In this document: positions 18,387-26,406 of the stretch, one piece after another
How positions within the stretch are numbered: position 1 is the stretch's first letter
Layout of the letters: each line of letters opens with the position of its first letter
Origin: Virgibacillus_P tibetensis
GTDB lineage: Bacteria > Bacillota > Bacilli > Bacillales > Amphibacillaceae
Direction of reading: 5' to 3'
NCBI RefSeq assembly: GCF_036026595.1
Contig: NZ_JARZFX010000009.1
Location: 1-64,000, forward strand
DNA: 64,000 nt
Program-made: the position numbers and the translations under genes
The notes under the pieces: generated by a model
Seen by the model: only the letters and a program-made list of their open reading frames with translations
Told to the model about the DNA's origin: nothing
The model's database searches: none

Positions 18387-19205
18387 TTATGGAAAGCGTG
18401 GGAATTGTTTAAAGTTTGGCTTTCTCTTTTCTTTAAACGCATCTCTTCCTTCTTTTGCTTCATCTGTCGTATAGTAAAGAAGTGTTGCGTCGCCACCCAT
18501 TTGCTGTAATCCTGCAAGACCGTCTGTATCAGCGTTAAAGGAAGCTTTTAGGAAACGCAGTGCAGTAGGTGATTTCTCAAGAATTTCTTCACACCATTGT
18601 ACTGTCTCTTCTTCCAATTTATCTAATGGGACTACAGTATTCACCATACCCATCTCATATGCTTCATCCGCACCGTACTGTCGGCATAAGTACCAAATTT
18701 CCCGTGCTCGTTTATGACCAACCATTCTAGCTAGATAACCCGCTCCATAACCAGCGTCAAAGCTGCCTACTTTCGGTCCAGTTTGTCCGAATACAGCATT
18801 ATCTGCAGCAATCGTTAAGTCACAAACAATATGCAATACATGCCCTCCACCTATTGCATATCCTGATACCATTGCAATAACTGGTTTAGGTATCGTACGA
18901 ATTAATCGTTGAAGATCAAGTACATTTAAACGCGGAACCTGGTCTTCTCCCACGTAGCCACCGTGACCGCGAACTGATTGATCTCCACCGGAACAAAACG
19001 CTTTGTCTCCTGCTCCTGCAAGAATTATAACTCCAATTGAAGAATCGTCACGCGCATCTGCAAACGCACTTATCATTTCATTTACAGTCAGTGGGGTGAA
19101 AGCATTGCGTTTTTCAGGGCGATTTATTGTCACCTTAGCAATTCCATCATATTTTTCATAAATAATTTCTTCGTATTCTCTTACTTGCTCCCATTTCACA
19201 GTCAT
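18387..19205 (-). CDS. menB: 1,4-Dihydroxy-2-naphthoyl-CoA synthase
   Basis: Cyclises o-succinylbenzoyl-CoA (Dieckmann-type reaction). A 272-residue crotonase-fold enzyme with the MenB-specific CSGGDQSVRG loop near residue 71 and FDAGYGAGYLARMVG near 149; length normal for MenB. AAGGAGG precedes the ATG. It is the last gene of the menF-D-H-B string. Confidence 0.97.
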   Translation of the reverse strand: MTVKWEQVREYEEIIYEKYDGIAKVTINRPEKRNAFTPLTVNEMISAFADARDDSSIGVIILAGAGDKAFCSGGDQSVRGHGGYVGEDQVPRLNVLDLQRLIRTIPKPVIAMVSGYAIGGGHVLHIVCDLTIAADNAVFGQTGPKVGSFDAGYGAGYLARMVGHKRAREIWYLCRQYGADEAYEMGMVNTVVPLDKLEEETVQWCEEILEKSPTALRFLKASFNADTDGLAGLQQMGGDATLLYYTTDEAKEGRDAFKEKRKPNFKQFPRFP

Positions 19206-19259
19206 GTTCTTCCTCCTTATGTATGGTTACTATTACTATTTTTCATAAAACAACACTAC

Positions 19260-20078
19260 TTATTGTTTTGAGAAAATGAACTCAGTTACTATTCTACCAA
19301 ATTTTTCGGCTTGTTCCACATGAATTGCATGTCCAGCACCTTTAATAATTACTAACTCACCTGAATATAAACGTTTTTCCATCAATTTATTGATATCAAT
19401 AAATTTTTCATCATGCTCTCCTGCAAGCAATAACACCGGCCCGCTAAGCTGATCGAGCTGCTCCCACCATGATGGTTGTATCCCTGTCCCCATAAAGCGC
19501 AGTGACTGAGCAAGTCCTTCTGCAGATTGTAAACTTCTTTCTTCCCGGATTTTATAAAGTACTTCTGTTGGCAAGCTTCTTTGGGTATGAAAAAGTGGAA
19601 TCTTTTCCCAAAAATCAACGAAACTCTCGATTCCTTCCCTTTCCAATTTTTGGGCAAGCTCTTCATCCTTCTCAATACGGTGGCTGCGTATTGACTTCTC
19701 ACCCAATCCTGGTGACGCACTTTCTAAAATTAAGGATGAAATTTTTTCTGGATACAACATTGCAAAGGACAAAGCCGTTCGCCCTCCCATAGAATAGCCG
19801 AGCAATGAAAAGGAATCCAAATTCAAATGATTAGCTAGTTCTAATAAGTCTTTACAGCATTCTTCCATCGTTTTGCTGGTGCGTGTCTTTGTTCTACCAT
19901 GACCCGGCAAATCAATTGTAATGATTTGCAGATCATTAGACCAATTGGCTACAAATTCAGACCAAGTGGTTGTGCTTCCCGTAAACCCATGTAACAGAAC
20001 AAGAGGCTTGCCTTTTCCATGAGTCTCATACCAATATTCGGCTCCATTAATTGAAAAATACACCTGCTTATCCCTCAT
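19260..20078 (-). CDS. menH: SHCHC synthase (alpha/beta hydrolase)
   Basis: Eliminates pyruvate from SEPHCHC to give SHCHC. An alpha/beta-hydrolase with LHGFTG near residue 29, the nucleophile elbow GYSMGG near 93 and the terminal GHAIHVEQ catalytic His. The start is uncertain: ATG at 20078 (chosen, overlapping menD by 11 bp, about 10 residues before the fold begins as in homologues), ATG at 20093 or TTG at 20099. None has a strong ribosome site, so coupling to menD is likely. Confidence 0.9.
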   Translation of the reverse strand: MRDKQVYFSINGAEYWYETHGKGKPLVLLHGFTGSTTTWSEFVANWSNDLQIITIDLPGHGRTKTRTSKTMEECCKDLLELANHLNLDSFSLLGYSMGGRTALSFAMLYPEKISSLILESASPGLGEKSIRSHRIEKDEELAQKLEREGIESFVDFWEKIPLFHTQRSLPTEVLYKIREERSLQSAEGLAQSLRFMGTGIQPSWWEQLDQLSGPVLLLAGEHDEKFIDINKLMEKRLYSGELVIIKGAGHAIHVEQAEKFGRIVTEFIFSKQ

Positions 20079-21807
20079 TTCCAAGTAGTTCATTTTCAAT
20101 TACTTGCCACTTAGTACGATGCCATTCTGTGTTTGTAGATCGATCTGTTCTTACTTCAACAACTGATAAACCTTTATGCTGGTAGCTTGCATACAGCACT
20201 TCTTTTAATTCAGCTTCTGTCTCTGGTCGATTATAATTTCCACCATACATCGAAACGGCTTTTTGAAAGTTTATATCCATCGGCGTGCCAAATAATGCTT
20301 CGAAATGCTTCTTATCGTTTACTTGGGGCAGAAATGAAAATATACCTCCGCCATCATTATTAATAAGCAGGATTGTGATATTTAGATTATACTGTTTCGC
20401 TGCCATTAAGCCGTTCATATCATGGAAAAATGATAAATCCCCTAGCAACAAGGTGATGTCCTTTCCACCGGTAGCAGCCCCCAGTCCACTTGAGACCATT
20501 CCATCAATCCCGTTCGCGCCACGGTTTGAAAAGATGGACAGTTTTTTAGGTGTAGTCATAAAGAAAGTATCCAGATCTCTTATCGCCATACTATTTCCTA
20601 CATATATATAGCTTTGTTCTGGTGTTGCTTCAAGCAACGCCCTTACAGCTTCTCCTTCCGTTATTTGTTCTTCCATTCCATACAGTAAATGTTTTTTTGC
20701 GATTTGATTCATTTCCTGCCATTGACTTAACCAACTCTGCTCAAATTTCAGTGCGGCTGAAGCTTTAACTAGGTCTTTACAAAGCATTGTCGGATCGGCG
20801 AATACAAATGTAGTAGAATTCCCGGCAGGTTCTCGAAAACCATTAAAGTCCTCCACAATAAACTGGAGTGCTTCCTTATGCTGTTGTAAATAAAAAAGAT
20901 AAGCTTTTGAAACAGGCATTGCACCAAAGCGTATTATAAAATCTGGTTTTAACCGCTCACGTACAGTTTCATTTCGCAATATGGCATCATACCCTTCTAT
21001 TACGTGCGATTTAGAGTGAGGACCCGAACGCACTTGGGATAAGGGGTCTGCCAATACAGGTAATCCCCATTTTTCTGCAAGCCGGATTACCCCATCTGCA
21101 AAATCATCGCCTACTTGCGGACCACATACAATTACCCCTTTTTTCTTATGCTGAATCTTATGGAGTAATGCGTGAAGTTGGTGTTCATCTACTTTCTTCT
21201 TCCCTGGCAGCGTTGGAATATAGGATTGTTCGTGTTTTTCTCCCCATATATCCTTTATTGACAAGTCAGGAAGTAAAGGCTCACGAAATGGAAAATTTAA
21301 ATGAACAGGTCCCGGATTATCCTCCTTCGCTGCATAATATGCCCTTGCTGCTTTGCTGCGAACATACTCCAGCATAGTTGGAGTAGCTTCTGGTAAAGCC
21401 ATCTCATGGAACCACTTGACATAGTCACCGTATAATTTCAGCTGTTCAATAGCTTGCGGGGCACCTACATCACGTAATTCAGGTGGACGATCTGCTGTTA
21501 AAATAATCAAGGGAACCCTGCTGTAATGCGCTTCTACAATTGCAGGAAAATAATTAGCTGCTGCTGTTCCAGATGTACAAACCAATACAACCGGACGTTT
21601 CGTTTCTTTAGCTATACCTAGTGCAAAAAAAGCTGCAGAACGTTCATCAATAATAACCCATTCCTTTACTTGATCATGCTCAGCTAATGTGATTGCCAAT
21701 GGGGTAGAGCGAGAACCTGGTGATATCACAGCGTCCGTTAAGCCGTTTTTGGTCAGTTCATCGATGAAATTCCCAGTATACCTAGTTAAAATCTCTCTAT
21801 GGTTCAT
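20068..21807 (-). CDS. menD: SEPHCHC synthase
   Basis: Thiamine-diphosphate enzyme joining isochorismate and 2-oxoglutarate. The 579 residues include the N-terminal SPGSRSTPLA motif (29-38) and the ThDP-binding GDLSFFHDMNG with following NNDGGGIFSFLPQ near 460-490. AGGAGG overlaps the menF stop, so menF, menD and menH are closely coupled. Confidence 0.97.
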   Translation of the reverse strand: MNHREILTRYTGNFIDELTKNGLTDAVISPGSRSTPLAITLAEHDQVKEWVIIDERSAAFFALGIAKETKRPVVLVCTSGTAAANYFPAIVEAHYSRVPLIILTADRPPELRDVGAPQAIEQLKLYGDYVKWFHEMALPEATPTMLEYVRSKAARAYYAAKEDNPGPVHLNFPFREPLLPDLSIKDIWGEKHEQSYIPTLPGKKKVDEHQLHALLHKIQHKKKGVIVCGPQVGDDFADGVIRLAEKWGLPVLADPLSQVRSGPHSKSHVIEGYDAILRNETVRERLKPDFIIRFGAMPVSKAYLFYLQQHKEALQFIVEDFNGFREPAGNSTTFVFADPTMLCKDLVKASAALKFEQSWLSQWQEMNQIAKKHLLYGMEEQITEGEAVRALLEATPEQSYIYVGNSMAIRDLDTFFMTTPKKLSIFSNRGANGIDGMVSSGLGAATGGKDITLLLGDLSFFHDMNGLMAAKQYNLNITILLINNDGGGIFSFLPQVNDKKHFEALFGTPMDINFQKAVSMYGGNYNRPETEAELKEVLYASYQHKGLSVVEVRTDRSTNTEWHRTKWQVIENELLGNEG

Positions 21808-21809
21808 CC

Positions 21810-23195
21810 TTAGCCTCCTAAAACAGATAGCATTGGCAGAAGCTTAATATTCGTTTCTTCATACTCTGCTTCTGGATCTGAATCCTTTACTACACCACAT
21901 CCAGCAAATAAGGACGCTTCATCTCCCTGGATAAGCCCGGAGCGAATGGCTACAGCAAATTCTCCATTTTGATTACTATCCAACCAACCAACTGGAGCCC
22001 CGTACCAGCCCCGGTCCAGTAATTCGTTATCACGAATAAATTGCAGTGACTCCTCACGGGGTGTACCGCCCAGCGCTGGTGTAGGGTGCAGTTGCTTAAT
22101 AATATCAAAAATGCTATATCCTTTCTTCAATGTTGCTGTAACAGGTGTGTATAAATGCTGCAAATTTTTAAGAGGATAGATTACAGGTTCATCTGGAATT
22201 TCCAAATCTGTACAATAATTTTTTATAGCATGTTTAATCATCCTTACAACAAAGTCATGTTCTTGCCTGTTCTTTTCATCATGAAAAAGGGAATGACTAA
22301 TTGCCATATCCTCCTCTTCTGTGTGCCCTCTTGGGGCTGTCCCAGCAAGACAAGTGGATAACAAATGATCTTTCTCAATTTTCACCAAACGCTCTGGAGT
22401 AGCGCCAACAAAACAATCATCATTCTTTTCTAGGGCAAAAATAAAACTATTTCCCTGGGTCTGTATCAAATTCTCTAAAACAGTTGTTATATCGGCTTTC
22501 TTATTAAACTTTAAGCGTACTTCTCTTGCCAAAACTATTTTTTCTGCTTTGTTTTTTCTGATTTCTTCTCTCGCTTGACGTACAGAATCTTTCCATTCAC
22601 TTGGTTGAATTTCTATTTTCTCATTAGTAATTAATCCGTTTGTGTTTCTTGGTCTCTCTGAAAAGAACGTCGCTTCCACTTGCTCCAATTCGTTTGCCAG
22701 CTGTATTGCATGGTCATCTCTTTTCAGTCTGATATTTATTGTGAAATAATAACTTCCGTCCTCTTTGGTAAGCATATATTCTGGAATCGTAAACTGACTC
22801 GCACTAAACTTCTTCCATAAATCAGTTCGTGGTTTTTTTGGATCAAAGGCCATGCCTCCCAATGTGACAATTCCTGTACCTGGCACTTTGTATGGATTGT
22901 AAACAATTGCCTCGTCCAATAATTTACTCCACTGATTTTCAGTTACTTCAAAACGCTCTTCCTCTGCAACGATTTCCACTGCATTACCTACACCAACTAT
23001 ATAAAAATCATCTATTGTACTTGTCCAAAATGTGCGATTCTTTTTCATACCCTTAGCCACTTCAAAAAAATGAAGTGGATCTAATGGTGCTATTTTCTTC
23101 GTAATACTCAGCAGCTGCATGCCATGCTGAGTTTCTATTTTTTTTATTGCCTTGTCCAATATATCTTCTAATTGCTCTTCCTTTATTTCAATCAT
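21810..23195 (-). CDS. menF: Isochorismate synthase
   Basis: Converts chorismate to isochorismate, the committed step to menaquinone. A 461-residue chorismate-utilising enzyme with KIVLAREV near residue 212, FVGATPERLV near 266 and HPTPALGGTPR near 363. A GGAGG site and a sigma-A promoter (23242-23270) precede it, so it heads the minus-strand men operon. Confidence 0.96.
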   Translation of the reverse strand: MIEIKEEQLEDILDKAIKKIETQHGMQLLSITKKIAPLDPLHFFEVAKGMKKNRTFWTSTIDDFYIVGVGNAVEIVAEEERFEVTENQWSKLLDEAIVYNPYKVPGTGIVTLGGMAFDPKKPRTDLWKKFSASQFTIPEYMLTKEDGSYYFTINIRLKRDDHAIQLANELEQVEATFFSERPRNTNGLITNEKIEIQPSEWKDSVRQAREEIRKNKAEKIVLAREVRLKFNKKADITTVLENLIQTQGNSFIFALEKNDDCFVGATPERLVKIEKDHLLSTCLAGTAPRGHTEEEDMAISHSLFHDEKNRQEHDFVVRMIKHAIKNYCTDLEIPDEPVIYPLKNLQHLYTPVTATLKKGYSIFDIIKQLHPTPALGGTPREESLQFIRDNELLDRGWYGAPVGWLDSNQNGEFAVAIRSGLIQGDEASLFAGCGVVKDSDPEAEYEETNIKLLPMLSVLGG

Positions 23196-23241
23196 CTATA
23201 TAAAACCTCCGTTAAACATACAATGACAAACTTCCATATCT

Positions 23242-23270
23242 ATTTTATTCCCTTTTGAGATGTTTCTCAA
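23242..23270 (-). promoter_or_regulatory. Promoter of menF operon
   Basis: Minus-strand TTGAGA (23265-23270), 17 bp spacer, TAAAAT (23242-23247), about 45 bp before the menF start. Confidence 0.7.
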
Positions 23271-23298
23271 GGAAATCCTTCTCGATAATTGACACGCT

Positions 23299-23326
23299 TT
23301 GACAAATTCCCTAAGATTAATATGAT
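23299..23326 (+). promoter_or_regulatory. Promoter of menA
   Basis: TTGACA (23299-23304), 16 bp spacer, TATGAT (23321-23326), 28 bp before the menA ATG. It lies back to back with the menF promoter. Confidence 0.75.
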
Positions 23327-23354
23327 ATTTAGTACTTTCAGGGGGAGAAATAGC

Positions 23355-24290
23355 ATGCAATCTAAAGCAAAAATAAATATTAAACAAGCCTTAAATGAAA
23401 GAGAAGGCTTTCAAATCTGGTGGCGTCTGTTACGTCCGCATACACTAACTGCCTCATTCGTACCTGTTTTCGTAGGAACAATGCTTGCATATATTGATGG
23501 ATCGATACATGTATTCGTATTCTTAGCAATGCTTTTTGCATCCATACTAATTCAATCTGCAACGAATATGTTCAATGAATACTATGATTTTGCTCGAGGG
23601 CTGGATACGGAAGATTCTGTAGGGATTGGTGGTACCATTGTACGAGATGGCATCAAACCCAAAACAGTTTTAAACCTTGCTATTGCGTTCTTTGGGATTG
23701 CACTGTTACTCGGTATTTATATTTGCCTTATGTCCAGCTGGTGGATTGCAGTAATTGGTTTAATAGGTATGCTCTTCGGTTATTTATATACAGGTGGACC
23801 TATACCAATAGCTTATACTCCATTCGGAGAAGTTTTTTCCGGTTTTTTTATGGGAACAGTAATTATAGGGGTTAGCTATTTCATACAAACAGATACACTC
23901 ACTGCAGAGGTAATTTGGATATCTATACCAATCGCTATCTTTATTGGCACAATATTATTATCAAATAATATACGCGATTTGGATGGAGATAAAGAAAACG
24001 GGCGTAAAACAATTGCTATTTTAATTGGAAGAAGAAATGCAATTCGTTTTCTAGGTCTACTCTTTATTATAGCATTTAGTCTAACCTTTTTCTTTATTAT
24101 AGTTGGGATTCTTCCACTATGGTCAATTATTACTATACTTGCCAGTATTAAGACTGTTGATGTAATTAATAAATTTAAAGGGAAAACACAACCGATTGAG
24201 ATGATGCCAGCAATGGCTGCAACAGGAAAGGCAAATACGATTTATGGATTTTTGCTAGGTATTTCATTGCTAATCAGTAAATTTATTTAA
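23355..24290 (+). CDS. menA: 1,4-Dihydroxy-2-naphthoate polyprenyltransferase
   Basis: Attaches the prenyl chain to DHNA in the membrane, giving demethylmenaquinone. A 311-residue UbiA-family protein with about eight to nine transmembrane segments and two Asp motifs, NEYYDFARGLD near residue 74 and DLDGD near 209. The start is ATG 23355 after GGGGGAGA; an upstream in-frame extension to 23289 overlaps the promoter. Divergent from the other men genes. Confidence 0.95.
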   Translation: MQSKAKINIKQALNEREGFQIWWRLLRPHTLTASFVPVFVGTMLAYIDGSIHVFVFLAMLFASILIQSATNMFNEYYDFARGLDTEDSVGIGGTIVRDGIKPKTVLNLAIAFFGIALLLGIYICLMSSWWIAVIGLIGMLFGYLYTGGPIPIAYTPFGEVFSGFFMGTVIIGVSYFIQTDTLTAEVIWISIPIAIFIGTILLSNNIRDLDGDKENGRKTIAILIGRRNAIRFLGLLFIIAFSLTFFFIIVGILPLWSIITILASIKTVDVINKFKGKTQPIEMMPAMAATGKANTIYGFLLGISLLISKFI

Positions 24291-24343
24291 TCATCCACCT
24301 TGGTTCACACACTGCAAGCACTCAGTAAAAAAGGAGCTTATTA

Positions 24344-24739
24344 ATGAAGCAATTTGACAAGACACTGATGAACTCACTAGGGATTGAATTAGTTTCTTTC
24401 GACAAAAACTTAATCGTATTATCGATGCCTGTTGATCATCGAACCCACCAGCCCGCAGGTTTTTTACATGGTGGTGCTAGCGCAGCGCTTGCTGAAACTG
24501 CTGCCAGTATCGGATCCTACGCCCATGTAGACCCTGAAGCTGTAACTATTTTTGGAGTTGAAATAAACGCCAACCATATAAAAAGTAAACGTAACGGAAT
24601 AGTAACAGCTAAGGCTACACCACTTCACATAGGAAAAACTACTATGGTATGGGATATAAAGATTTTAGATGAAGAAGAAGAACTGATCTGCGCCTCCCGA
24701 TGTACCATCGGTATTGTACCAAAAAAGAAATCGCCATGA
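24344..24739 (+). CDS. Hotdog-fold thioesterase, probable DHNA-CoA thioesterase
   Basis: A 131-residue PaaI/4HBT-type hotdog protein with the signature HGGASAALAETAAS near residue 40 (catalytic Glu in AE) and the TAKATPLHIG tail. AAGGAG lies 8 bp before the ATG. Directly downstream of menA, it is the natural candidate for hydrolysing DHNA-CoA, the step between MenB and MenA. That assignment rests on family and context only. Confidence 0.75.
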   Translation: MKQFDKTLMNSLGIELVSFDKNLIVLSMPVDHRTHQPAGFLHGGASAALAETAASIGSYAHVDPEAVTIFGVEINANHIKSKRNGIVTAKATPLHIGKTTMVWDIKILDEEEELICASRCTIGIVPKKKSP

Positions 24740-24757
24740 TTACGGAAGGAGATCTTT

Positions 24758-25111
24758 ATGAGTAACCATCTTAGTCAGGAAGAGATAAAAGATTTCAAAG
24801 AACAATTACTAAAATTAAAAAAGGAAAATTTAGAAGCAATGGAGTCAAGTCAAGGTACTGGGCCAAATGAATCCATTGCCGAACTTGCAGATTATGACAA
24901 TCATCCAGCCGATATGGGTACTGAGCAGTTTGAACAACAACGAGATCAAGGATTAAACTTAATCCGCAAAGACCGGCTGCAGGAAATAAATGATGCGCTG
25001 CAACGAATTGAAGACGGAACATATGGCTTAAGTGAAAAATCAGGTGAGCCAATCCCGGTGGAACGACTTAAAGCACAACCAATGGCCAGAAACTTAGTGG
25101 AAGAAGAATAA
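24758..25111 (+). CDS. YteA/YocK-like protein of the DksA/TraR family, zinc site lost
   Basis: A 117-residue protein with an N-terminal coiled coil (about 5-30) and a C-terminal GTYGL...GEPIPVERLKAQP segment (about 88-108) aligning to the DksA/TraR zinc finger. The expected cysteines are replaced (Ser, Ser, Leu), so zinc binding is unlikely. YteA homologues are often annotated as sporulation or general stress proteins. AAGGAG precedes the ATG, 18 bp after the thioesterase gene. Confidence 0.8.
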   Translation: MSNHLSQEEIKDFKEQLLKLKKENLEAMESSQGTGPNESIAELADYDNHPADMGTEQFEQQRDQGLNLIRKDRLQEINDALQRIEDGTYGLSEKSGEPIPVERLKAQPMARNLVEEE

Positions 25112-25123
25112 ATTTTTACTCTC

Positions 25124-25160
25124 AAAAAAACCTTCTCTATCGTTTAGAGAAGGTTTTTTT
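25124..25160. terminator. Bidirectional terminator between yteA-like gene and ribU
   Basis: AAAAAACCTTCTCTA / TAGAGAAGGTTTTTT with a 5-base loop. Confidence 0.88.
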
Positions 25161-25186
25161 AAATTAGAATTTCATTAAATTAACTA

Positions 25187-25774
25187 TCAGGCAACTTTTG
25201 CTTGCTTCTGCTCTATCCATGTACGCATTTTTACAAATAGCGGAATAAACAACAGCCCTACAACTATACCTTTTATAATATTAAAAGGTAGAACACCAGC
25301 TATAACGGATATCCATTTTACTTGTTCACTCATTTCCCATCCCATAAACCATGCATAAGCCGGTAAGATAAAGAAATAATTTAAAACACTCATACCTAAA
25401 GCCATAATAATAGTCCCGGTAACTAAACCAGACACTATACTTTTTACTCCTTTAAACTTGTGATAAAGAATAGCTACAGGTACAACAAACATGATGCCTG
25501 CCAGGAAATTGGCAGTAACCCCAATTGGGTCTCCTGCTCCTGATACCATCAAGTAAAGGATATTTTTAACTGCTACTACGATAATTCCTGCCACTGGAGA
25601 AAAAATTAGTGCAGCCATTAACGCAGGTACTTCACTAAAATCAATTTTTAAATAGGGTGGTAAAAATGGTAACGGAAAATTAAAGAAAAATAATACGAGT
25701 GATATTGTTCCTAGCAATGCTAGAATAATAAGCTTTAATAATTTTGATGATTGCTTGGTTGTTTGCATCATCAT
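25187..25774 (-). CDS. ribU: Riboflavin ECF transporter S component
   Basis: A 195-residue membrane protein with about six hydrophobic segments. Characteristic RibU/ECF-S features include FLPPYLKIDFSEVPALMAAL near residue 38 and GDPIGVTANF near 82. It binds riboflavin and works with the shared EcfA/A'/T module, not in this window. The FMN riboswitch upstream strongly supports the assignment. Three consecutive ATG codons (25774, 25771, 25768) follow GGGGGAGA, so the exact start may be one or two codons later. Confidence 0.95.
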   Translation of the reverse strand: MMMQTTKQSSKLLKLIILALLGTISLVLFFFNFPLPFLPPYLKIDFSEVPALMAALIFSPVAGIIVVAVKNILYLMVSGAGDPIGVTANFLAGIMFVVPVAILYHKFKGVKSIVSGLVTGTIIMALGMSVLNYFFILPAYAWFMGWEMSEQVKWISVIAGVLPFNIIKGIVVGLLFIPLFVKMRTWIEQKQAKVA

Positions 25775-25860
25775 TCTCCCCCTTCATCTTAAATCGATTC
25801 CTATCTCGTGATGAAGGATAGCCAACTTCCTTTTGTACCTTATTAAAAAAGCACATAAAA

Positions 25861-26085
25861 ACCCTAAAGCTTAATGGGGCTTTAGGGTATAAAAATTCAC
25901 AGGAAAAACTAAGTGCATACGCACCAGATTTTGGCTCGACATCTTCTCCCATCCAGACTGTAACTGTCGGTTCTGGAATTACACCAGATCAGCCACTCAG
26001 CAGTATGCTTTGTGGGTCACGGACTTGAAGCAACATTTGCTCCTTACCGTCGGTCGGGAATTTCACCCTGCCCCGAAGATTGGAA
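25861..26085 (-). promoter_or_regulatory. FMN riboswitch (RFN element) of ribU
   Basis: On the minus strand the aptamer runs about 26085 to 25938, from GGGGCAGGGTGAAATTCCCGACCG through CCGACAGTTACAGTCTGGATGGGAGAAGATG. A terminator hairpin ACCCTAAAGC/GCTTTAGGGT follows (25861-25888) with a T-rich tail. FMN binding is known to favour termination. Confidence 0.95.
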
Positions 26086-26331
26086 TCGATATTTTATTGT
26101 CAATTTTTATTATACATAGTTTCATTGTATTTGAAAAGGGTTCTGCTTACATTTTAGAACATTAGCGCAGGTCATTCGTTTTTAGTTGGCCTACCACTAG
26201 AAAATTGCTGTTGGCTTATCATAAGAATAGTCCGAAAAGGGCACCTGGCATTGGCGCTGGAGCCGGACGTGGCTGTTTAATTGTAAGAATTAAGTGCAGC
26301 CAAAATTTTATACATTCCTATTTCTTAAGAA

Positions 26332-26359
26332 AGGTGTAGAAGTTTTAACTTCTACACCT
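26332..26359 (-). terminator. Terminator after the subtilase gene
   Basis: AGGTGTAGAAGTT / AACTTCTACACCT, 13 bp stem with a 2-base loop, followed on the minus strand by TTCTTAAG. The region 26100-26330 holds nothing else I can identify. Confidence 0.65.
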
Positions 26360-26406
26360 CAAAGACCTTACATCGTTATTTATCTGTAAATGCTACTCTA
26401 ATGGAA

